Source: Rhododendron vialii
Lineage: Eukaryota; Streptophyta; Magnoliopsida; Ericales; Ericaceae
NCBI RefSeq assembly: GCF_030253575.1
Contig: NC_080557.1
Coordinates: 43,414,501 to 43,478,500, forward strand
Reading direction: 5' to 3'
Length of the DNA stretch: 64,000 nucleotides
In this document: one piece after another, positions 37,336-48,700 of the stretch
Layout: each line of letters opens with the position of its first letter
Numbering within the stretch: the first letter of the stretch is position 1
Made by a program: the position numbers and the translations under genes
Notes under the pieces: model-generated
Told to the model about the DNA's origin: nothing
Seen by the model: the letters and a program-made list of their open reading frames with translations, nothing else
The model's database searches: none

Positions 37336-38328
37336 CTTGCTGTGTTTGGTTTGGTTTTTGAATTTTTTTTTGAAAAATTGTAAGAGTAATAAGTGGAGAG
37401 AGATGGAGAGAGAAATGTTGAAAATAAAAAAACCTAAGAGGAATTGTTTTTTAAATTCTTTTTGAAAAGTAAAAAGAACAAGGCATAATCATTAGAAATA
37501 GAATATTAGCGGGTCCCGTTTTATTTCAGGAGCTTCATTAATTCAAAAACGTCGTAATATTTAAGGGCAAGATAAGTGACAAAAAATTGTATTGAAATAA
37601 TGTAAAGGACGGTGAGAGAAAATTTTCAAAGATCACAAGAATATATATTGAAGATATTGCATATATTATAGATTAGACCTGTCTCAGATGAAGATGGGAA
37701 CCAAACCCTGTCCTGCTTTTAGGTCTTTATAAATGATGATATCTACAAAGATTTTGTGATATACGGTCCTGGTGGTTGACTGTGGGAACACCAGGCCACT
37801 TGCTCTAATCTTTATGGTGAAGACAACACAGACAGAGCTACGTAATATGGCCACTCACATCACATCCTTCAGTGGGGACAAAAGTTAAAAAAAAAGGCTA
37901 GTGCCATAGGAGTGGGGATCGTGTTCGTATCGTATCATTTCGTATTCGTGTCACAATTCTCTCATCTCGAAATCGACCTGTTTAGCTTTTTTCGTGTTAT
38001 CGTGTCGTGTCGTATTTGTGTTTGGTGTCAGAAATAACCGACCATAATCCGCTAATTTTGTGTCGAGTTATCACGTCCTTTCATGAATTTCCGCCCCACG
38101 TCGTGTTATGTCATCTCGTATTCGTATCAGAATTCTCTTAATCTTAACCTGATCTATTTAGTTTTTCGTGATATCGTGTCGTGTTATCTTTGTTTTTCGT
38201 GTGAAAAATAACTAACCCTAACCCGCTAATTTTATGTCGGATCGAAAATTCCCACCCCAAACTAATGATAAACCTTGATTTTCCCATCTGATTTCTGGTG
38301 GATGCGTTACAGATACATTTGTCCATAA

Positions 38329-38617
38329 CAGCAGTGCTACAGTCACTGACCGCGTGTGGGGTCCACTCCGGGTCCCGCATGAATGATCTGAGCCGCTCAA
38401 TAATTTAAAAAAAAAAAATGAGTGGGCCTCGTGAGAAATAAGCTCAATCCGATGTGTGTACGTGCTCGTTCCAAACTTTTATTTTGGAACAGCTCGGATC
38501 GAGCTTATTTCTCCCATGGCCCACTCAGTTTTTTTTTTTAAATTATTGAGCAGCTCGGATCATTCGTGCGGGGCCCGGAGTGGACCCCACACGGGGTCGG
38601 TGACTGTAGTGTTTCTG
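38329..38617. mobile_element. Hairpin MITE, Mutator-like family, copy 6
   Basis: A 289 bp element with ends CAGCAGTGCTACAGTCAC and, inverted from the right, CAGAAACACTACAGTCAC. It is flanked by identical 10 bp direct repeats TTGTCCATAA (38319-38328 and 38618-38627). Arms share GGGGTCCACTCCGGG, GATCTGAGCCGCTCAATAAT and an A/T run. It is the shortest and most symmetrical copy. Confidence 0.88.
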
Positions 38618-39369
38618 TTGTCCATAATAATGTAACTTTTTTTTTTATAATAGAATATTCGGGTCAGTTTGCTGGCACTTTACCTAATTCTAGAGCTTAA
38701 AATTAATGACCGAACCCTTTAGTGACCGCGGATCAAAAAAAAAAAAAAACCCTTTAGTGACCTGAAGGGTTGAAATGTTTGGCTACCGTAACATTTGAAC
38801 ACTCATTATCTGTTTTTTCTCTATATCACTCTTCGATCATTATCTCTATTTTAAACATTACTTTATTTTTTTATACACTCATTATCTATGAATTCAAATT
38901 CAAAATTCCAAAACGAATATAATCTTATTGATCTGAACCGTTCTTTCTTCAAATTAAGATCCAACCCGTCCACCAGCTGCCCTACACGACTGCAGTGCGC
39001 CGCGCGCACCATAGCACCCCGAGTCGTTGATAAAGGCTACCAAAACTAGGGGCAATGGCCCTTAAAGTTGGGGCTGTGGCTTGGCTAAATAGGGGAGGCC
39101 GAGAGAGAACCATAGTGGCAGAGAATAATGGGACCCTACTTTTGGTTGCTTCTTGTACGAGAGCATATTGCAAGTTGGCATTCCAAGGGTACCCCACCCC
39201 CAGTCACCCATCTATGGAAAGCCACTTTATGCAGAAAGTGAGAGGATTCGGAGTATTTACAGCTTTCCCTTTCATCCTCCCCAATTTTGCAGCCAATAAA
39301 AGCCGTACACATCACATAGATAATAATTTTTTTAATTTACTGACCGGAAGTTATGGAAAATATTTCAGT

Positions 39370-39527
39370 CTGTTCGGTTAAGAGTTTTGAATTTTGAATT
39401 TTAATCATTATTATATTTTTTTTCAATCATTATTCTTAATTTTCTCTCTATTTCTTTTCAATTATTATCTTATTTCTCTCTACACTCATTATCTAAAAAT
39501 TCAAATTCAAAATCCCAAAATGAACAG
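39370..39527. mobile_element. Short MITE of the purine-rich family (inverted)
   Basis: A 158 bp element with ends CTGTTCGGTTAAGAGTTTTG and, inverted from the right, CTGTTCATTTTGGGATTTTG. The core is the pyrimidine-rich complement (CATTATTCTTAATTTTCTCT) of the purine-rich repeats at 5371 and 17024. A further diverged copy may lie near 38780-38935. Confidence 0.55.
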
Positions 39528-41149
39528 GGTCTCAGTGCTGAGTGGATACCATGTGGTACCCGCTTGGGCATCCGAGCAGTCCATTTTATTTTAGGTCGTC
39601 TCGGATTTGGGGAGAGAGGAGAGAGGATTCAATCCGAGTCATCGAAAATTATATTGGACGGTCCAGATGTGTCGAACGGATACCATGTGAGATATATCCA
39701 CCCGACACCGAAAAATTTCTCGGAAGTTATGGGTCCTGAAATTTTTACCTACCACACACTACATTTGGAGCACATGTGGCGGTGCTCAAAGACCATTAGT
39801 AAATAATTTCTCCCCTCGGAGAAGTATGGATGAACGCTACTCGAATTTGACTCGGCGTGTCGGAAGTTCATTCGAGATCTATTTCGTTACATAACAAATA
39901 AAGCTTGCATATTTTGTTTTTTAAGTTCGTTGCGTTTTTAAATCAAGTTTGAATTCGATACTAATCGATTCATTCGTCTTCGATATCAAAAGATATATAT
40001 CACTCGTGATCAACTCAATTAAAACACATTTGAGTTTACAATATTCAACCACAACACCGACCACACATGCATACTTTGGATCCACCGGTGTGGCTCCCAC
40101 TCCCATGTGAGAGTGTTGTACTTGGTGTTGTGATTAAATGTTGTGTATGTAGTCAGGAGCGGACTGAGGGAGGTGCAAGCTGAGCCCATGGCCTTGCACA
40201 CATCTCGTAATATTTTTAATACATTTTAGGTTTTGTGTATAAAAATCATGAAGGAAAGTCCTGTCAAAATTGTATTATTATTATATAAAGATGATATTTT
40301 GTTGTTAATTTATAACTACATGTGGTTCCCCCCGCATCAAGAATATTGCGTCCTTTACTGTAGATAGCATTGTTCCAAACTATTCTATCTATCCCAATTT
40401 AATAGTCTTTTTCGGGAGTTCATATCATTTTTCAGTTGATTATACATTTTGTAATTTATAATATTTTATGTGATTTTAAAAATATTGTATTATAGAATTA
40501 ATCGGTATCTATAAAACAATATTCATATTAGATATAAATTTCATTATCGATTTAAAAATATAATTAATTTTTTATTCAGTTACAATAGAATGAAAGACTA
40601 TTAAATTAGGACAAAACTGTTTAGTTCGTTTGGTTCTCATTTATTGGTCATATCTCGACCCACTTGGCTATAAAAAGTTTTTTTTTTGTTAATATTGTAT
40701 ATGTTAATAGGAGTTAGTGGAAGTGTTAGAGTTACCACAGAGAAGTACAGAGGTTATTTATAACCCTGAATTCCAAAGTCTCGCATCTCGTGGGACTCGA
40801 ATCTTAATCACCACTAAAGAAGGAAAATGAGTAACCAATTTCACTACATGTCATGCGCGACGTGATGTAATGGGACCTCTTTTCCATTAATCAAGCGTGC
40901 AAGTTGATTCGGTCATCGGTCCAAATATACAAGTGCGAGTAACAAGCTGTCACAATTACAACGGCTGCTTTCCACGGTTGTACCTTCTTGCCCTTTGGCT
41001 CTCCACGAGGTCTAAAGAAAGGGTACGATAATATAATTGTCCTCCTTTTTAATGTCTCTTCAGGTTGGGGACTGGAAAGCAAGGACAGGGCTCTAGTGTC
41101 ATCCTCCTATCATTTCCAAGTCAGCTGTGCTATATGTACAATATAGATT

Positions 41150-41490
41150 CATGTAGTACATACGCCGTGTACGTGCGTATTTTGGGTTCGGGTCCAAAAA
41201 AAAATAATCTGAGCCGCTCATGTTATTCAAAATGATTTATTTAAGATCTTTTGCAAAAAAAATAACTTTTTCGGATATTAGTAAAGGCGTTTTCGTAACA
41301 TTCAACTTTGCTTTGTAATTCAAGCATATATTTTTAAGAAAAAAAAAGTTGAATGTTTTCTAAACATCTATACCGATATCGTAAAAGTTGATTTTTTACC
41401 ATAAACAAATTATTTTAAACAAAATAAGTGGCTTGGATCATTTTTGCTTGAGAGGGAGGGGTTGTAGGTCCGTTGCTCCGCCCCCCATTT
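41150..41490. mobile_element. Hairpin MITE, Mutator-like family, diverged copy 9
   Basis: ATCTGAGCCGCTCATGTTAT in the left arm is mirrored by the inverse of CAAAATAAGTGGCTTGGATC on the right, with a central ACATTCAACTTT pair. More decayed than the others, with uncertain ends and no duplication seen. Confidence 0.5.
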
Positions 41491-41557
41491 TGTTTTTTCA
41501 CCTCTATTGGTTCTGAAAAGCTCTCGCATCTTTCCACATCAAAAAATCTCTCATATA

Positions 41558-41760
41558 GGCTGTGTTCTTTTGAACTTAACTTAAATCTGCGAGTTTTGTC
41601 TTTATTTGAATTTTTTTTTGCATTTGTTAATTTTACGCTAAACTTTTGTGGGTTATTGATTTGTCTCAACGAAAATAATCAAAAAAGTAATTTCTTTTTT
41701 TACTTTTACACAATTATTTTAAGAAATAACCATTTGTTAAATCAAGAGAACACAACCATA
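41558..41760. mobile_element. Hairpin MITE, second family, copy 2 (shortened)
   Basis: Inverted ends GGCTGTGTTCTTTTGAACTT and, from the right, GGTTGTGTTCTCTTGATTTA. The left half carries TTTACGCTAAACTTTTGTGG as in related copies, but most of the right arm is absent, so it looks like an internal-deletion derivative. Confidence 0.5.
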
Positions 41761-42672
41761 ATACAAGGAAAATGCTACGGGACGTGAAAGTAAGGAGTAC
41801 TTTAATATAAAGAGGAAGATAAAGGGTTTTTCCGTTTAAAAAAAAAAAAGGTTTTGAGGGAGGTTTCAGTTCAAGAGAGTTTTTTGGATTAATGAGTAGA
41901 GAGAGAGACAAAGAATTGAGAGTAATTATTGGGGAAAAAATTTATTGGGACTGTGTATAGAGAGATAGGATTGGTCTACAGATCCAAACCAAATACATAT
42001 ATTCTCAACTAGCCAAGGGACATGAAAGAAATTTTGATTTATTAATATGTATTTACGAATATATTTGTGTGGATTTCTAGAAAGAGAAGCATATTTTCTG
42101 GATTTTATTTTTGAGTACAAAGTCTTTCGAATTCTTCTTCAAAACAAATTGAGTTTTATTTATCTTCCGCTCTTAATGATGTGATTCTCCTCTCAAGTAA
42201 ATTTTACGTATTAGTTTACTTTATGAATTTTCAATTTATCAATCGCTGGTTAATAAGATTTCACTTACATTAAAAAACGATAGGAAAATAATTCAACAAA
42301 ATGAAGAGAATCAATAGACAAACACTTCTCTTTATTATTTTCCATCTTAATATACCAAAATAAAATTGTTGTTTTAATTCTTTTCCCAAATTCCAAACAA
42401 TCACACATTATTTTATCCCATTATATTTTAGTTGCTCTCCACTCATCAATTGAGTTCGCATTAGGCGTTCCTGTTCACACTTGTAACAACCTTTACCAGC
42501 TGACTTGCTTAATTCTTGGCTTAATCACATGGCTCAAAAGGTTAACATCAAGTTAATAGCAGCTGGTGGGCATTTCCTTATATATTACATATACTTTCCT
42601 TAGAAGGCCAATGTGAGACATTTACAACACTAATCAACAAGTTTTGACATTTTAGATTGTTGCTTACACTAA

Positions 42673-42971
42673 GGCCCCATTCCGCTAAGAACTTATTCTT
42701 TTAGTATTTTTTGTTTTTATTTAATTTTTTTCACACTTGTTCGTTTTGCGTCAAATTTTTTTGACTTTTTGATTTGTTTCTACAAGACGAATCGGAAAAG
42801 TAAAAATAATTTACTTTTATCCAAATATTTTGAACAAGAAACACTTTTAAGTAAAAAAGTTGATTTGTCTTGCTGAGCTAAATCAAAAAGTCAAAAATAA
42901 TTGACGCAAAACTAACAAATGGAAAAAAAAAATTCAAATAATGGCAAAACAAGAAAAAGCTCAAAAAGCCC
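42673..42971. mobile_element. Hairpin MITE, second family, copy 3
   Basis: Ends GGCCCCATTCCGCTAAG and, inverted from the right, GGGCTTTTTGAGC. Arms share TTGCGTCAAATTTTTTTGAC / TTGCGTCAATTATTTTTGAC and a TTGATTTGTCTTGC/TTGTTTCTACAAGAC pair. Flanks TAA (42670-42672) and TTA (42972-42974) may be a decayed TTA/TAA duplication. It abuts the probable solo LTR. Confidence 0.6.
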
Positions 42972-43315
42972 TTAGAGAAACTCAGCCTGTAATGACCCAA
43001 ATCTCGGGCCAATATTTTTTTTGAATAAAATTAAATATTTTATTGAAGTATTTTTGTAGATATAATTGATTTTGTTAATTGATAAATCTAAACATAGACT
43101 TTCTAGGAAACCCTAGCCCTACTTCATCATAATCCTAAAAATCTAGGATAAGATTATATTGGATTTTATTAGATATGATTAGGATAAGATATGATTGGAT
43201 ATCCAATAGATATACTTAGATTTGTTTAGATTTTACTAGATATCCCTAGATTTAATAAGATATACTTAGATACATTAAGATTTGTTTGAATTTTACTAGA
43301 TATTATTAGATATTA

Positions 43316-43682
43316 CTCCCTCCGTTCCAATTTGTTACCCCCTTATTCCTTTTTGGGATGTCCCAAAATGATTTGTATGTTTCAAAACTTTCCATTTTTA
43401 GATATCTAAATTACCATTTTGCCCCTCATTTTCTTTTATACATTTAAATGAGGATATGTTTTCAAGAAACTAGAGAGAGCAATTATGATGGACATCAGTT
43501 TCTGAGTATGGCAGGAAACTTCCTGCCTCATTCAAAAAAAATTAGAATTGCACTTTTTGCCTAATTTAAAATATTCTATCAAGGGGTAAAATAGCAAAAT
43601 TGATGAAAAGTCAATGTAATTATGAAGTTTTCTTAAATTACGTGAAAGTCAATATGGGCGTAACAAATTGGGACGGAGGGAG
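43316..43682. mobile_element. Stowaway (Tc1/mariner-type) MITE nested in the solo LTR
   Basis: Inverted ends CTCCCTCCGTTCC and GGGACGGAGGGAG with TA duplicated on both sides (43314-43315 and 43683-43684). These are the classic Stowaway signature. 367 bp, non-coding. Nesting shows that it inserted after the LTR. Confidence 0.92.
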
Positions 43683-43747
43683 TATAAGATTATGATCTAG
43701 ATTTGATTTAATTTTCTATATATGATATAGATTTTTCTTCCTACTAG

Positions 43748-43755
43748 TATAAATA
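43748..43755 (+). promoter_or_regulatory. TATA-box word inside the solo LTR
   Basis: TATAAATA followed by GG and, about 40 bp downstream, CACACCACCAAGAG. This resembles the U3/R promoter of a plant LTR and supports both the LTR call and a plus-strand orientation. Confidence 0.45.
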
Positions 43756-44741
43756 GGCAAGCCTCATTCCCTTTTCACACACCACCAAGAGAAAAGAAAG
43801 AGAGAATAGAAGGGGAGAAATAGAAGAGGGAAAAAGCTTGAAAATTTATTAGTGATGTTTTGAATGGTGGATATTGGTGGGCTAGTGATGTATTTAGTCC
43901 AAATATATTTTAAGGCATTGATTCGTGGATGAAACGACAAGTCATATTTGAGGTAATTCGGGGAGTATACGATATGCTTCCAACTTCCGGAATCCTTTAT
44001 TCACTCTCATATTTGTACTTCTTTTGATTATCTCGTGATATTTGTTCAGTCGTGTGGATATAATTGGAAAGTGGAATAATTGGTATCGAATATGATGTTG
44101 GCGAGGACTATAGAACTATTTAGTATACGGATCGAGTGAATTCATACACCAATAGCCTATCTGATATCCAGGACGAGTTGAGGATGACTCGGTGAGGAAA
44201 GTATTGGGGGATGGTCACTGATCATGTACTGAGGAAGAGGTCCCTTGTGATTGTTGCTTCGACTTGGTGGTCAACTATCACTTATTGATTCCACTTGAAC
44301 ATGAGTTTTGTTATTATATTGTATCGTATACTTCCCGGATAATTTCATTTTTCAGGTATGGAGCTGGATTAGTGGAAATTGAATCAGAGCATATAAAGAT
44401 TAATTTGGAGAGGTCTTGAAAGAGTTGATAATTTTGGAGCATCTAAAGATTATTTAAAAGGCGGCTTAAGTTTCTTTTGGTGATGTAATTTATTATTGGA
44501 GAACATAGGAGCCTAGAAGTGTTTGAAATACAGTGTATTTTGGAGTTTATTTTTAGAAAATAGCGAGGCGTTACACAGTCTAACTAACAATTTCTTTCTC
44601 AATAACTTTTTTCACTCACATATTCATCTACAACTTATTCGCTATCGAAAATAACTTGACATTTCTTAACAACTTATTTAGTATTCACTATCAAAAACAA
44701 CTAATAACTTGACTGCGACAAATTTTTTCTCAAACTCGTTC

Positions 44742-45083
44742 ACACTAGTGATTAACTTATGCATCACAATTTTTTGATTTTGTTCTTATTCAATTTTTTT
44801 TTTTTGCGTTTGTTAGTTTTACGTTAAATTTTTTATGTAATATGGTGAATAAGGATCAGAGGAATCAAAAAAATAAAAAATTATTAATTTTAAACAAGTA
44901 TTTTGAGAAATATTAAAGAAATTTTCAAAATACTTGTTTAAAAGTCATAATTTTTTCATTTTTTGAGTCCTTTCATCCATATTCACCTATATCACATAAA
45001 AATTTGGCGTCAAACTAATAAATGCAAAAAAAAATAATTAAGTTTGAACCAAAAAATTCTTATGTATAAATTAATCACTAGCG
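44742..45083. mobile_element. Hairpin MITE, second family, copy 4
   Basis: The arms mirror each other: ACTAGTGATTAACTTATGCA left and GCTAGTGATTAATTTATACA from the right read inverted, then TTTTGCGTTTGTTAGTTTTA paired with TTTTGCATTTATTAGTTTGA, and TATGGTGAATAAGGAT with TAGGTGAATATGGAT. It lies about 0.7 kb upstream of the SMXL start codon. Confidence 0.65.
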
Positions 45084-45758
45084 TAAATATCCTCGGACTT
45101 CAATTATTATACCTTATCACATGCAATCTTGACTATATTTTCTCTCTCTCAAGAAAAGGCTCATTTTTCACTCTCAAAAAGCAAAGACAGTGACATTAGT
45201 GGTTTGGCGCATTTCATCAGTCAAGTGGACACGGCATCTCTCCGCCCCCACCATTTAAGCCCTTCAACAACCTCTCTCCACGACGAAAATAAATACCAAA
45301 TTTAGATTTTGTAAGGAAGAGGATCTTCCTTTTTGATTGAAAGAGAATTCGTGCTCACCATCTGTTTGTTCCTTGGCCCCCACACACCACACCAGGCACA
45401 GAATTCTCTCCCTCTTCTTTTTCTTGATGTCCCGGCGTGCTTACGTGAACCTCAACTAACTTTTTTTCGATTCGATCGGAACTAGAAAATTCATATTATT
45501 TGCTTGCCGCGTAATTCCAATAATCAAATTCTAATCGGTTGCGCGGAAAAAAACCTCATCAACCAACCGGATCAGACTAAAACACTTGGGTCTATTCTCT
45601 CTCTAGCTTGGTGGACTAGTAAATACTTATAATTTTAAAAGGTCACGAAGATTACACTCTTTGCAATTTTTTATTCGGTTTCCAGTGTGTGCAGGGTTGG
45701 TTCAGAGGCTACGCAGTATATACAGATATATATATACGCATATACATGCTCGCCGGCG

Positions 45759-48700
45759 ATGCCAATGCCGGTAAGCACAGCCAGGCAATGCTTAACCGAC
45801 GAGGCCGCGCGTGCCCTCGACGACGCCGTCTCCGTCGCCCGCCGCCGCAGCCACTCCCAGACCACCTCGCTCCACGCCGTCTCCGCCCTCCTCTCCCCGC
45901 CGTCGTCGGCCCTCCGCGACGCCTGCGCGCGCTCTCGGAGCTCGTCCTACTCGCCGCGGCTCCAGTTCCGCGCCCTGGAGCTCTCCGTCGGCGTCTCCCT
46001 CGACCGCCTGCCGACGGCGAAGGGCGTCGACGATCCTCCCGTCTCGAACTCCCTCATGGCGGCGATTAAACGGTCGCAAGCGAATCAGAGACGCCACCCC
46101 GAGACGTTCCACTTGTACCAACAGGTATAACAGCACAAGAGAAAATCTGTTTGTTAATCCCTTAATCCCGACGCGGATGACCCGTGGACTTTTTAGCGGG
46201 TGACGAGGTTATCACGCCGATGTGCGCATAAGCTAGCCTGGATATTTTTAATATCTCATGTAATTTTTTCAATATGTAGTATCTCAATGTAATTTTTTCA
46301 ATATCTAGTATCGCATGTAATTTATTCAAATTTGTTTAAATTTAGTTTTTGAATCCTATGTGATGAATGAGAATTTCCTAGCAGGTACAGCATCACCAAA
46401 GCGGCCAATCTTCGATTTCGTGGGTGAAGGTTGAGCTGAAGCACTTTCTCTTATCCATTCTGGACGACCCGATAGTGAGTCGGGTTTTCGGCGACGCGGG
46501 TTTCCGGAGCACCGAAATCAAGCTGGCCATCCTCCAACCTCCTCCCATGATATCCAAATTCCCCCTGTCTCGTTGCCCGCCTCTGTTTAATTTCAGCTTC
46601 CCTTTCGCGGGGTTCGAGGACGGGGACGAGAACCGGAGGAGAATCGGAGAGGTTCTGACGAAGAAGGGGAAAAAAAAGAACCCGTTACTGATCGGGGTTT
46701 GTGCTAACGGCGCGCTTAGTAGTTTCAAAGAGTGGATAGGGAAGGGGAAAACCAGTCTATTACCGGCCGAGATTGATGGATTGGGTTTGGTTTGTATGGA
46801 GAAGGAGGTGTCCGGTGGGAGTAAGGAAATGGTGGATTTGAAGTTGAAACAGGTGGGTGATTTGGTAGAGAATGGTACTGGGCCTGGTGTTTTGGTAAAT
46901 ATAGGGGAATTGAGGGGTTTGATTGGGGATGGAGGTCCGGTTGATAATGGCAAGTATGTGGTGTCGACGTTGAGTGTGCTGTTGGAGGTTCATGGGGGGA
47001 AGTTGTGGTTGATTGGGGCTGTAGAGAGTTATGAGACATATACGAAGATCTTGGGTCAGTTTCCTGACATAGAGAAAGATTGGAATCTGCAGTTGTTACC
47101 CATCACCAGTTCAAAGCCTTCCAGTGGAGGATTGTGTTCAAAACCCAGGTTAGTGGTGGCTCTTCTAGTACTCCTATGCAATTCTGTTTCTCCGTGCTTT
47201 ATTTGGGGTTTAATAATTTTTAATGGTTAATTTATTAGTTGTTGGATGTCATGAGTTAAATACATTGATTGCTTGGATGGAGGGAGAGGCCTGAAATGTT
47301 ATTATAAACACTAAACATCAAAATGATGCGGCAAGCACCCTTTTAAGTAAGTAGTAATTGTTACAGAATAAAGTAATGATCTTGTTTAGGCATAGAAAAT
47401 TGCGATAAGCTTCTGCAGAATTGCCTTATCATTATCATCTAATGGTTTTCATGCAGTGGCACCTTGCAATATGCACTCGACATGGTAGAAATGCCAGTTC
47501 AGACTGAGATTTCGGATTCATTTTAATGTTTCTAAACCAAGAAGTGTTGCCCACTTGCCCTTTGGGAGATTTGAAAAGTCTTCATTTTTACTCCTATTTG
47601 ATATGGAAGTCTCTCCTTAGTTTCCCTGCAATGATCTTTTTACAGGGACAACTTAGAGATGACGAATCGAACCCTATCTGATTTGAGAGCTGGATATAAT
47701 CCTTTCCTATTCGTCTTTGTAAGTAAACAAAGGATTTTGGATAGTGTGGGGTTATTGAGTGAGCCTTTTGAAAAGTATCAGTGGGTGTGAGTTGTGGTGT
47801 CGGAGGATATGGGAAAAGAAAGAGGTAGTATGGAGATGCTGTATAACGATGAAACACAGTCTTTAGACTCTCAACTCTTTAGAGGAGAGTAGGGATCTCT
47901 CATGTAAATCTCCCTACTGTTATAAGATCCAGAGTCTATAATCAAATTGGCTGAAACATGGAAAGTGTTACGTGCTTGGAGATTAAGGGACGAAAAGGGT
48001 CTTTAATTGCAGGGGAGCCAAGCTATCAAGCCCAGCTCATGACACATGCCAAGGGCATGTGGTTGAGAGACTGCAGCTGGTTATGCTTGGTCTGACAGCA
48101 AAACCACCCTTCTACAAGCTTTTATGACTTCGTGATAGTTTTGCAATTGTGTGCAACTCTGCATCATCAAAGTGGAATTGTATATGTCCACTTTTGATGC
48201 TCTAATCTCGTTGAAGTCCAAGAGCCTAAATGGCAAGCTGAATCGTGTTCCAGGCTTCAACAGTGAGTTGAGACAATCTGGCAAGGATGTTAATGGGATA
48301 TCCTTGTCTAATAGGTTTTTTCCAGCTTCATTTTTGAAGTTATAGTCTGAAAGTTAATCTTGACGGTTGAATGTTTTCTGGTTGATCTTGGCCAACTCAA
48401 CAATCTCTTGTCCCCTTATTAATACCTCAAGTTCAATTCTCCAAGTAGAGTATGAACAAGGGGGAGGTCGGACCCGGAATCTCACGAACCTGTGATCATA
48501 TATGTAGTGCTAACATTTCTGATTTTTGAATTGTCCGTGCATGCATTTACTGCAAGATGGTACATTATTTTACTTTTGCTGGCGAACAGTGGTTAAAAAT
48601 GTGTATATTCTCTTTTGCATAAAAATGTTTAAATGTTATTGTCGCTTCAGCTCCTGACTACTTAGTTTAAATGGATCTGACATTCTGTACTTGTGATGCC

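Larger units (their letters stand above)
42988..44575. mobile_element. Probable solo LTR
   Basis: A 1588 bp segment starting TGTAATGACCCAAATCTCGG and ending GAGGCGTTACA, with canonical TG...CA ends. The flanks CAGCC (42983-42987) and CAGTC (44576-44580) match at 4 of 5 bases, as expected for an aged LTR duplication. A TATAAATAGG promoter word lies at 43748. No gag-pol coding and no second LTR were seen nearby, so it is read as a solo LTR. A Stowaway MITE is nested inside at 43316-43682. Confidence 0.62.
30073..45758. other. 15.7 kb repeat-rich intergenic region between S18 and SMXL
   Basis: No convincing protein-coding or RNA gene was found. The region is AT-rich and crowded with short inverted-repeat elements (hairpin Mutator-like MITEs, Tourist-like and other hairpin MITEs), a probable solo LTR and a nested Stowaway element, each listed separately. 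The S18 promoter (left) and SMXL promoter (right) must lie at its edges. Stretches not covered by named elements, such as 31320-32640 and 33440-34590, show nothing I can identify. Confidence 0.6.

Noticed and set aside
40150..40335. Segment starting CAGGAGCGGACTGAGG, similar to the left end of the hAT-like element in FAD3 intron 1
   Set aside because: No matching right end or target duplication could be identified, so it is not listed as an element.
45689..46203. Alternative frames over SMXL exon 1
   Set aside because: Shadows in a GC-rich exon; only the 45759 frame matches the Clp-N family.
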